A stretch of 64,000 nt of DNA. It comes from Durusdinium trenchii (Eukaryota; Sar; Dinophyceae; Suessiales; Symbiodiniaceae). The stretch spans positions 456,252 through 520,251 of the forward strand of contig CAXAMN010018891.1 in assembly GCA_963970005.1 (NCBI GenBank). Reading direction: 5' to 3'. Shown here piece by piece: positions 19,901 to 31,900 of the stretch (position 1 is the stretch's first letter; the number at the start of each line of letters is the position of its first letter). The notes beneath the pieces are model-generated. The model was not told the origin of the DNA and did no database searches. It saw only the letters and a program-made list of their open reading frames with translations. The position numbers and the translations under genes are program-made.

Positions 19901-22900
19901 TTCGATAGCCCTGGAAAGGTGGCGACGCTGAATGATGGTGAGCCGCTGGACCTTACAGCATTCAATTCTCCGGAGGGAGGTGCAAAGCTGATGACAGAGG
20001 AGGCTGAACCTGACGAAGCTCATGTTTCAGAGGACTCTACAATCCGTGGTATCTTCAAGAGGGCAGTTGAGGTGTTGAGACAGGACGGGCACCTACAATC
20101 ACGACGCTCCAACACGGAATTCGACCTTGGCTCGCAGTGCCCACCGTTTCCGCTGCGGATTCGAACGGAGGGCTGGGGCAAGAGGTTGAATTTCCCTCAC
20201 CTGCCTCATTTCGATGAACTGGTGAATGGCACGATGGCGGCGCTCAATCATTTGGCTGGATTCGAGGGCACCCTGACGCCATCATCGGAGGACCACACTT
20301 CGTCGGCGGCATCTCCTGAGACCAGCGTTCGAGCGCTAGCGGAAAAAAGGCTAGCGGCACTCGTCGTTCGCAATCACATGTGGGAGGTTCCTGAGAGTTC
20401 TTTGTCTTTTAGTGATTTTTTCTCGAGGCGAAAGGTTGATTATTGTGGGGAGGAGGTGAAACTGGCTCAAAGTGTTTCATGGGCAGCTGTGAGTGAGTCG
20501 CTTCCGGAAGGTGTAGGAAGCTTGCCACTTTCAGATTTTTGCACTTTGGGCACGAAGGGTTATGTTGATGATTTCGAACGTTATCTGTTGCCATCAGACG
20601 CCCAGGTGAGGGTCAAACCCCCCCGGGTCATGATTGGTGAAGGGGAGTGGCCTGATGTGTGCAGTGGCCTGATAGCGAAGCGGGTCTGTGAGGTGTGGCC
20701 CATCTCTCAACTCCATCATATTGATGGAGCGCCTTTGCTGAACGGAATGTTTGCAGTAGGTAAGGGCGAATTCAAGGCTGGAATTGAGACCCAACGCCTT
20801 ATTATGAATTTGGTGCCAGTCAACCAACTCTGCAAACCCCTACAAGGCGACGTGGGGACTCTCCCTGCGGTCTCGGGCCTTAGCGGGTTTCTCCTGGGGT
20901 CGGGGGAAGTCGTTCTCCTTTCTTCAGAAGACATCAAGTGTTTCTTCTACCTATTCTCGATTCCAACACCCTGGAAGAAATACATGGGCTTCAACAAGAT
21001 TGTACCTCCTGAGTTGGTTCCCCCCGAACTGAGGGGCCAGACCTGCGTGCTGGTAGCACGTGTGTTGCCTATGGGGTTCCTGAACTCCGTCAGCATCGCC
21101 CAACACATCCACCGGAATGTGGTTCGGTGGGCAGCGATGGCAGGCAGTCCGCCCGTGGGAGCTGAAGGAGAACTACGAAAGGACCGGGTCATGAGCTCGG
21201 CGGCGGAGTTGTACAGGGTGTATCTCGACAACTTTGATGCCCTGGAGCGAGTTGATGCCAACTTAGCGGGGCAGATAAAAGGTACAGTCAAGCCACAGGT
21301 CGAAGCACTTCGTGACATGTACGCGGAGCAGGGGCTACCTCGTCACCCGAAGAAGGCCGCTGAGAGGGTGACGGTGGGAGAGTTGCAAGGCGCTCTCCTG
21401 GATGGGGAGGCAGGATTTGTCATGCCGAAGCCGCAGAAGGTTATCCAGTACTGCAAGTTGGGTTTTGAGCTCCTGGTGAGGGGGCAGTCCACATTGCGCG
21501 AGCTCCAGGTGGTCTGTGGGGGCTTCGTCTATCTGGCTATGTTCCGTCGACAACTGCTGGGCTCCTTGAACGAAGTCTTCGAGCACATGAAGCGTTTCGA
21601 GGGGGAGGCCCCGGTCGTGCGTCTTGGACTCCCTTATCAGGTCAAGATGGAGATTGCCAGGTTTATTCTATTGACTCCGCTTGCCCAAATGGACTTCCGC
21701 TCACCTGTGGACGGTGAGGTGTCTTGCTCTGACGCTTCCACCCTAGGAGGCGGTCTCTGCGCTTCCAAGGGGTTGACCAGTTATGGCATGAGTGCAGTCG
21801 GTTGCCCGGCGAGGGGAGATCTCCCAGAAGAGCATGACTTGGTGCAGGTGCTGTCCGTGGGATTGTTTGACGGTATCGCTGCCCTGCGAGTTGCGTGTGA
21901 CGTTTTGGGGTTGCCTATGGCCGGCCACGTGAGCATCGAGAAGGAGGGAAAGTGTAGGCGTGTGGTTGAAAGTTTCTTCCCTGACACGGAGTTCTTCGAG
22001 GATGTACGTGATTTCAGTGAAGAGCAGGTCAAGGCCCTAGCCCTGAAATATAGCAACGTAGGGCTGATCATTGTGGGCGCCGGACCCCCTTGTCAAGGAG
22101 TGAGTGGGCTAAACGCCGATCGTTTGGGCGCACTCCGGGACGAGAGGAGTTGTCTGTTCCAGGAGGTCCCCAGGATCACAGCACTGCTGAGGAAGGAGTT
22201 TTATTGGGCCCAGGTGCATGAACTGGTCGAAAATGTAGCCTCCATGTCGAGCACAGACAGGGCTATTATGAGCAGGGCTTTTGGGCGAACCCCCCATAGG
22301 GTGGATGCAAAAGGCATGTCTTTGTGCGCACGGCCGAGGCTATATTGGACTACATGGGAGTGCTATGAGAGCCCTGGTGTCTCCTGGCATGAGGGAGACG
22401 ATGAAGGCTGGGAAGCCTATGACACAGCAGTATTGGAAGCTCAAGTGGACAGCAAGGCGCTGCTGCTCCCGGGCTGGAGTCTGCAGGAAGGCTGTCACCT
22501 GCCGACCTTTACCACCTCGAGGCCGAGGGATTCTCCTGGTCGAAGGCCTGCGGGAGTTGAGCAGTGTGCTGAGCATGAGCTTCAACGGTGGTATGAGGAC
22601 TACTACAGGTTCCCCCCGTACCAATACCGTGACAGCTACGGCCTGTGGGATAAAAAAGGCGCCTGGAGGAGGCCTTCGGCTCAAGAACGGGAAGCCTGCA
22701 TGGGCTTCCCCATCAATTACACTCGACATTGCGTGGTGAAGTCTGAGCAACAAGGCCAAGCTTATGAAGACGCCCGAATGACCATGATCGGCAACAGTTG
22801 GCATGTTGGTGTCGTCTCGGTGTTGCTCAGTCAGCTTACTCAACCACTAGGCTTGGGGCCAAAAATGTCAGTGCAGGATATTGTAAACAATACCACTCCT

Positions 22901-25900
22901 GGTCAAGCACGGGAGTTTCCGTCTATGTTGATGAGACCGCCCCATGAGGGTCGTCTGGCAGCAGCCGAGCCGGGGGCTGAACAGCGGTTGGTCACCAAGT
23001 GTTTGGGACTGGCCTCAAACAAGGGTGAGGATCTCTTGGTACATGCAGCGAGTGATCCTGCACCACGCTATTTCCGGCTTCGTGCAAGTATACCTGGTCG
23101 CCTTTGGCATTGGCGTGAAATCTCGGGCTGGAAATGGAGGAAAACGGGGGAGCATATCAATCTCCTGGAGTTGCGTGCAATCTACACGGGTATAAAGTGG
23201 AAGGTGAGCAGGTCAAAGAAGTTGGGTGTGCGTTTCCTACACCTTACGGACAGTATGGTGTGCCTACATGCTCTGACTCGGGGTCGAAGCTCGAGTCGAA
23301 AGTTGCGACCAGTTCTTATGAGGCTGAATGCATTGCTGCTGGCGGCTGACCTTCATCCCCTCTGGGGTTACATACATACCTCGCAAAACCCGGCTGACCG
23401 GCCTAGCCGGCGGCCAGTGCGGCGACGATGGGGAAAGTAGGCAAAAGGCTTTTAGAAGGTCAGACAAAGCAGCAACGACAATCGCAGCGGAAAGAGTTAG
23501 GCACACTTCGGAGTCTCACCGTGTCCAGTAAGACTAGTGTTCGATATGCTTCAGCACGCACGAAGTTTTATGAATTCCTTCGAGAGAATTCACTGGAGAT
23601 CCCCCGCCGACGGGAGCTGTTTGATGGCCTCCTGGCTGAATACATAGAGCACTTGTGGTCCGAGGGGGAAGGCCGAGGCCTGGCTGCGGATACGGTAGCT
23701 GGCCTGCAGGACAGTGACCCAAAGTTGAAGGGCCAGCTCCAGCTGACTTGGAGACTTTTAAAGACGTGGAACGTCAATGAAGTGCCAAACCGGGCACCAC
23801 CGCTCACCGAAGCCGCGCTGGAGGCGATGGTCGGCTGGAGCTTTTTCCATGGCCATTTCGGATTTGGCGTTTCACTCCTGGTGGGGTTTTATAGCATGCT
23901 TCGCACTGGCGAGCTGACGACCCTACGAAGCTCCCACATTTTCATGAAGGCAGCGAATGCCCCAGCTGTCCTTAGTCTTGGACTCACGAAGAGTGGGAAA
24001 CGTGTAGGAGCTGCTGAGTCAGTGACCCTAACGGTTGCGGTGGCCCTTCGATGGTTGTGGGCCTGGAAGCAATGTTCAAAACCACATGCTTTGTTCGTTT
24101 CATCAGTTTCAGCCTGGCGTAGGCTATTCTCCGAATGCCTGAGTGCATTGCAGTTAACCCTTTTCGAGTTTCGACCCTACTCCCTTCGTAGGGGGGGGGC
24201 GACTTGGTGGTTCACCAAGCACAATTCGTTCGATAAGTTGATGGTAGCTGGAAGGTGGCAAGCTGCCAAAACTGCCCGAATTTATTTGAACGAAAGCATG
24301 GCAGTGCTGGCGGACCTGAGACTGCCCCAGAAGTCCCTCTTACCTTTTGCCCGAGTTTTTCATAACCAAGTTTCGCCTCCACACTTGAGCACGCGGACGC
24401 GCCGCAGAAAAAGGGGGACGTGGAAGGGGGGTCTTTTTATGCCACTTTTTTCGAAAAAAGCACCAGCTTGAAGGTTTCGGCTAGGCGAAATGCTTCAAGG
24501 GGGGCAAGGNNNNNNNNNNTATATATATATATATATGTGAACCAGTTTGTATGCATGTTTTCCATGGCTTGACTTGAAGGGATTTGCGGGGGACAAAAGT
24601 TGCAGCCTTCTCAGCCTGGCAAGTGTGCAGGAGCTAAACCGACCCGTTATGATCCAGTTTTCCGAGGGTGGTTCCGCGTTTGTTGCTTGACTCAAATGTA
24701 TAGTTGAATGTATGGTTGCTTGAAAATTGTTTCTACTGATGAATGTTCACTGACAAGAACAAAAAGCATATGTAATCCATTGGTCTTGGTGGGTATGAAA
24801 CTAACAGGTTTTGCGATCATCGCAGGTTGCTGGCAAGTCCCTTCCCAATGAGAAGGGAAAGCTACAGGTGCCGGCCTCAAAGGTAGCTCCATCAGCGCTG
24901 GCGACCGGTCGCAATTGCAAGTTTTTCAGTCTTCGTAGGTTCCAAATGTTCCACAATGTTCCATACCTGACGGGCATGATATGTGGCCATTGTGTCAACT
25001 TTTTGTTCGGAGAGAAACAGGCTATATCTGGCCACCCGTCCTCAATCCGGGGAGTGATTTGTAAGGCGCGCAGGTAATTCATGATCACGGTAAGGCTTTC
25101 AAGGGAAGCCTACAGGTTACGTACATTCGAATTTGTGGGCAATTTGAAGGTGCCACTGTGTTTGTGAGCCATGATTGTGTACCTTCAAACAGGAACGTCT
25201 TTGCGCAATGGCAAGAGATGCTCCACACCCACAGGCATTGTGAATCACGAGTCCCTATTCCCACTCACATTGGGAGGGGATTGTGTTCACGAGTGTGCTC
25301 AGCTTTTATGTCTGGGCTAGTTTTGCTGGAATTGACTGTTGTTGATTGATGCTGCCTATTCTTGTTCAAGATGCCCTGCATTCGTGCGAATGTATCAGTG
25401 CGCGTTGTTGGAGTTGTGCGAACTTTCAGGTTGTTTGTTGGCAATTTGAAGTGAGTGAGATTCGTAGATAGATAGAAGTATATTGAGGTAATGCGCTGAG
25501 ACATAGCGCAGTGCACTTAGTGGCTGGTGGATTGCGTCACAATTCGCAACTCCACTTAGGAAGGACTGGCTTTTGACTCCCCACTGGCATCCAGTTTTCT
25601 TGTTGTGAAACGGGAAGTTCCGCCTCCAACCTGTCTTACTTTGCAGTTTTGCTGCAATCCGAAGGCGTCACACATTACAATGTTTTTCCCCAACAGTGAA
25701 GCTTTTAGGGTTGGAGTTTGAAGTTCGACAGGACGAGACACTTACCTTCGACAGCCCATCGACCATGACCGTGTTGCCGGGTCGAATTTGACACGCATGA
25801 TCCACAACCGGATTGGAACAGCAAAACTCCAGACTGATTGATCGGAGCAGGTCCTGGAGCAGGCTCCGGAGCGAGTTCTGGAGCAGGTTGTCGAACAGGC

Positions 25901-28900
25901 TCCACAGCAGGTTCGGAAGCAGCTTCCGGAGCAAGTTCCTGGGTTCCGGAAGTTCTGGAGCAGGTTCCAGAGCAGCTTCCGGAGCGCTTTCCGGAAGGTT
26001 CTGGAGTTTCCGGGAAGCTCCAGGAGGTTGCGAAACAGGTTATGCAGCAAGTTCCGGAACAGTTCTGGAGCTTGGGAGCTTGGGAGCAAGTTCTGGAGCT
26101 TGGGAACAGATATGATGAGACACAGCTATGAAAATGTTGTGGCCTGGCCCTGACACATCGCACTTCTGACCTGTTGTCACGCTAGCGTGGGGCTTGCGCT
26201 GACGGTGTTATATTTCTGATACGCTAAGGTGTTGCCACGCCAATGTCATGTTGGTGTGGGGTGCGTACGTACATATGTATTATTTATATATATATATATA
26301 TAAGGCTCAAGATTTCGGCTCGAAGGCAGGTCTCCACCCGCCACTTCCGTGGCACCTGACGGGCACTTCGCGCCTTCACCAACCTCGTTCCTGAAGAAGA
26401 GAAAGGTAACTTCGCCAACATGCGGAAAAGCTATTTGGTCTGCACCAGCTGCAGGCAAAGTTGGCTATGGGAAGATAGGTTGGTTCAGAAGCCGAACATG
26501 GCCTGCAACATTTGCGGGCAACAGTGGAAAAGATCCACAGTGCCGGACCTCCGCCAGCGACGAGTTCAATGGGCTTCATGGAACTTTGACCAAAGAGGTG
26601 AACAGTGGCCCAAGCGCAGCTACAGGGATGTGTTGGTCAACCCGCCACCTGGACTGGATGGAGGCAAGGCACCAAAGAAAGCCAAGGGCAAGGCCAAGGG
26701 TATTGAGAAGAACCTTCAAGAACATTGGTCAAGCATTCCTGAGGCCCTACGCGGTCAGCTAGAAGCCCTAGGGGTGCATGCGGCTGATCCGGCACCACCG
26801 CCGGATTTACCCACACTCATCAAGGAACATCTACAGAGCTTGCCTGCAGAGTTGAAGGAGGTTGTTGAGAAGATGGTGGAACCGGCCAAAAGTGAAACTC
26901 CCCTCAACCAGAAGGTCAAGCAGGCGGTAGGAACTTTGAAACAGCTCTCCGAGAAGAAGGCTTCCATACAAGTTCGAGCTGATCAGGTCAAACAACAGTA
27001 CACGCAGCTCCTGCAGGACTTGAAGGAGATCCAAGCCAAGATTGAGACTGCGCAGAAAGAACTTCAGGACGCCACTCATTTGTACAACCAGCAGCTCGAA
27101 GAGGACAAGGAGAAAGTTCCTGATGAGTCCATGCAGGAAGAGATCACAGCAGAAAACCTGCTGACGGTCATGGCAAGTTTAGGCATGCAGGTGTCCGCCG
27201 AGCAAGCCAAAGAATTTGCCAACAAGCTTGGAGAGAACGTCATGAAACGACGGAAGTGTGGGTAACCAAACAAACTTGCTAAGGCAGCAGGTGCATGGGG
27301 AAGAGGCATGTGAGCATCAGACTGATCAACCAGGGGAAGCAGTTGAGCAGCAGTGCACACCGTATGCCAACTTCGGCTCAGGCTTTGAGGAAAGGGGCGA
27401 TTTCCCATGGCCTGGACAAGGGGTACCAGCTTCGTGTGAGAAGGGAGGAGAACACTTCCCTAGTTTTTGTGGGGGCATGGGCACCATGGAAGTGGACATG
27501 GACGCTCATGCAGGAACTTCTGGCCTACATCCGGAAGAACGAGAACGAGATGATCAAACCAGCTTGGACCTTGTAGTTCAAAATCTGCAAACCAGGCTGG
27601 GAAACTACCGAAACCGATGCTTTGCCAATGGACCTTTCAGACTATGGGCCTGGGTGGGCAGTTTCCTTCAAGGAAGCAACCTTTGGGCCAAAACTACTCC
27701 GGCTGTGATGGCAGTGCTAGGGGACACGGAAGTGGTTAACATCACAACCCTGGCCACCCTGCAGCCTTTGTGGGACAAGTTCAATGATCTGGTACAGGAT
27801 GATGCCTCACACTTTCTTCAAGAACTGGTGAGGCTCTCTGACTCCAAAGCAGTGATCAGGCACTACCACCACGTGGATTTCAGGCAGGAAGTGCACATGA
27901 GGGAGGCTTTCCCAACCCACCTCATCTTCCCGACACAGATGGCCCGGATTTTGAACCTATGATTGCCAAGTGGGCAAACACCGCGGAAGGACAAGTACTA
28001 GCAGGAGGTGGTTTGTGGGTAGCACAGATTGGCAGATACACCCAAAGACGAGGGGAATGGACAAAGCATCACAAAATCCTGGAGGTGCCATCCATCTTCA
28101 ACTTACCGGTCTGCTATGATGGGCAAACCACGGGCGCAGAACAATATTCACTGGTTGGCTTGTTGTGCCACACCGGCGATGGTCACAAAAGTGGGCACTT
28201 CTACGCCATCTATGTGCACAGAGGTTTGTACTGGCTGGCAGATGATGGAGCATATCCTCGAGCACTTCCACACTTGCAAGACAACATCAAGCAGCAGATT
28301 GTCCAAGTATGGGCTATACCATCCAAAAAGCTCCTGCCGGAACAGCTCAAGTGTGATTTCCCTACCACAAACAGGGACATTGTCAGCAAGGAGCCGTCAA
28401 TGAAACGCAAGTGCCAAGAAGGCATAGATCTGGCCTTTGCCAACATCACCAATTTAGGGCATGAAGTTCGGCAGTGGCTGGGAGGGAGACCTAGGACACC
28501 CATCTTTGTGGTAGAGACTCATCTTGGGGAAGCAGATCACCTCAAGACCATCCAGTGGCTCAGTGCTAGAGGACTTGGAGCCATGGGACAACCAGCGGCA
28601 GAGAGCCCAAAAAGGGGGCACCAATGGAGGCATCATGTTGGTCTTCCCACCACACCTGCACTTCCACTACGTCCAACATCAGTGCATTGATGGATGTGGA
28701 TGGTATGCCGTGATGTGGAGCTTTCAGAATGCCAGCATCATATTGGTAGGAGCTTATTTCAAGTGTGGAGAAGGAGTACAAGGCAAGACCAACTCCACTC
28801 TATGGGCTGGCCTCCTGAGCTTTGTCACCAGTGTCCAACAAGCTTGCATCGTTGTTGGTGACTTCAACATCACGCCTGGAGAGTTCATGGCGACATCCAT

Positions 28901-31900
28901 GAGCACGGTCATGCAAGTCCAAGTGCTGGCCACTGGAGAAGAAACCTGTTCCTCAGGCAATGAGCTGGATTGGGCTTTGGCTACCAATCACATCAGTGCT
29001 GACCTCACCATCCAAGCCAGCTGGGAAGTGCCTTTCAGGCCGCATGCCCAACTACTGTTGCATCTTGGATGGAGCATGGAACCCATTGCAGTACGAGGTT
29101 CAATCCCGCTCCGAAATTGGAAGAAGTGACGAAGGAATGGAGCCAAATTGAACCTACAGAAAGAGCCGTCCAATGGCTGGATTATGAGGACAATCAGATC
29201 AGCAGAGCGCTATGTGTTGCAGAACCTGGACAAGCCAACAGAAGGCAGAGGCACCAATCTGCAATTTCAGCTCAAGCCTTTGACGGACCCACCCAAGGCC
29301 TGGCTATGGAAGAAGGGTAGCATGGCCTTTTGGAATCAAATAGAAGTCAGGCTCCAACAGCTTCAACACCGGCCAAGCCATTTGATGGGGGAGCAACATC
29401 ATCTGGCCAAATTGGGATGGCACATTGATCAACATTGGCACTGTGATGACAACATCACCCTGCAGAACTACAAGATGCTCTTTGCCATGGTGTGGAACCA
29501 ACCGGAGAAGGAGCACATCCTCACCCTCCTCAAGCACACCAAGGATCAACGAGAGCTTCATCAGGCCACGACTTTTGAGGCAGAAACGGAACAGTATAGA
29601 GAATGGCTGGCTAAAGCCTCACTCAAGGGTCATCGTGGACTCTTCAGGTGCCTCAAGAAGGATGAACAGCCTTTCCTTCGACCTTTCCAACAGCTTCCAA
29701 GACAAGAACGAATGGAACAGAGGGTCCAACAGTGGGGAGACATCTGGGGGATTCGAGGAGGAGCTCATCGAGTCACCACCCTGGAAGCCATGATCGGGAA
29801 AGCAAAGGAGCATGCAGCCACCATGGAGCCCCTCACTGAGAAACACGTCTGGTACACCATCAAGCAGCTATCCAACAAAGCGCCTGGGCTAGATGGAGTC
29901 GGTTTCGACTTCTTGAAGGCCTTACCATTTGCTGCCATGAAAGACTTGATCAACATGTACCATCAGATTGAAGAAGTAGCCATTGTTCCCAACCAATGGC
30001 TGGTGGCCCTCATTGCTATGCTCCCCAAGAATGCGGAGATAGAGCGACCAATCGCTTTAGTGGCTACCATGTACAGACTATGGTGTCGCCTGAGAAATAG
30101 CCACACCAAAGAGTGGCAAAGTCAGCTGGAGGAAGAATACCCCTGGGAGAGAGCGATCCCAGGGACTGAGTGTTTGAAAGTCGCTTTGCGTCGAGCTTTT
30201 GTCACCGAACACCACCAGGCACTGAAAAAAACCGTCATCTCGGTGTGTCAAACTTCTATGACAGGATCAACCTCCAGAAGCTCGCAGAAAGGTGGATCAG
30301 CTCAAACTACCCGGCCACGCACGCAGCTTTTGCCATGCAGATCTATCTGGGAACGCGAATCCTGGAGGCAGAAGGGGAGGCTTCGCAACCTATGTGGACA
30401 GAGAATGGAATCTTGGCTGGTGATCCACAAGCACCTTTGGCGGCCAAGATTTACCTCCAACGAGCCCTCAAAGCATTCTGCAAACGATTTCCTTTCCTTC
30501 ATGTGGATCTTTGGATCGACGACCTCAGCTTCGATGTAATTGACAGGGATGTGGAAAATGCTGTCCGCATAGCAACCCAAGCATACAACTACATCAAAGA
30601 GCTCCTCGAAGAAGACAATCTCAAGCTCTCAGTCAAGAAGACGGGCTTCATCACATCCAATGTGCAGGCCAAGAGGTTGCTCCAGAGACAACTCCCCAGA
30701 AATGGCCCTATGGTGCATGATGTCACGAAGGATTTGGGGGTTGACTGCGCGGCAGGGAGATTGAGGCGCATCCAAACGATGAAAGCGAGGCGCAGCAAAG
30801 CCAACAAGAAGACTAAGAAGCTGCACACCTTGAAAATACCACAGCGGGCAGTGAGGCTCAAGATCTATAAGGGGTCGATCCAGGCGGGCATCAGTTGGGG
30901 GCACCAGGCCTTAGGCCTAGCGCCCCAACACCGCCAGCGCATCCGGACTACAATGGCTAGGCAGATGGGCTTGCAGAGGACCGGAAACGCTGACATCGTC
31001 TACGACATGCAGCCTCGCCACAAGGACCCAGACTATGAGGCCTTTGCAAGTCAGGTCAAGATCTACAGACAATGTTTTGGGAATTGGCCTGAACATCTTC
31101 ATCGAGATCTATGTCACCAAAGACAGGCTCAAGCAGGCCAAACATCCCTGGCAGGTGGTCAAAGGACTGGTCGCCGCTTTGATCTGCTACCTCCAAGACA
31201 GAGGTTGGGACACTACTCACTATGACAGGTGGACCAAGCCGGGAGCCAATGGTGGAGATGACTTCGAACTCAACATGCACTCCTCTTGGTTCTACATCAG
31301 GGAGGAACTTGACCGTGCACCTGCAGCAAAGATCAATGCTGCAAGATGTCCAACAGAAGCTGGACTGGTTGCCATGGAAGCGAATGGCAAGTCAAGCCAA
31401 TCCTCGCACCAAAACAGCACTCCAAACATGGCACCAAGGAGCCATCTTCACCAAAGTCGCAGATAGCGACGAGCAAGGGCGCATGACGTGCCCCCACTGC
31501 AACCAACCAGCAACGGCCATACACGTGCTTTGGCTGTGCAAGCAGACCAGCCGAAATTGCAGTCCACTCGACCCGGAAGACAACAAAGAGTTGGAGCAAG
31601 GCATCAACCTAGAGTTCTGGGCACAAGGACTACTGCAGATCCCGGAGGCCAAGCTCTCTACACGTGGCGCCTCCATCCAGGCCTGGGGCTCCATGACAGA
31701 GCTTGATGCAATCCAACTCACAGGTCACCAGACTATGACCATAGGAATCGCCACCACAAGCAGTGATGTTCGTGTGAGACACTACATCGTCACCATTGTC
31801 CATCACACCATCTTTGCTGGAGAAATGTTTAGGATGGGTGCCATCTCAACGGTATTGCCGGGCAAGCAGACACAAGCCAGAGCCTGGTACTACGGGCTCC

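Larger units (their letters stand above)
17286..24509 (+). mobile_element. DIRS-like tyrosine-recombinase retrotransposon carrying a DNA methyltransferase
   Basis: It lies inside aldolase B intron 17210-24630. Order: gag-like frames, RT, first RNase H strand, cytosine-5 methyltransferase, rest of RNase H, then a separate tyrosine recombinase. RT-RNase H-tyrosine recombinase without an integrase is the DIRS/Ngaro plan. Ends are approximate: no split or inverted terminal repeats could be matched, and the right end runs into ten N. All frames are long and open, so the copy is little decayed. Confidence 0.85.

Noticed and set aside
25813-26115. Overlapping frames on both strands with Gly/Ser or Pro/Glu repeats
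   Set aside because: Product of the short tandem repeat at 25838-26110, not a gene.
26304-26311. Spliced-leader relict (GGCTCAAG) at the start of LINE-A
   Set aside because: Only eight bases; the same octamer occurs several times in the window by chance.
27959-27962. ATGA stop-start overlap as a LINE translation-coupling signal
   Set aside because: It falls inside the USP domain, splitting its Cys and His boxes, so an indel is the simpler explanation.
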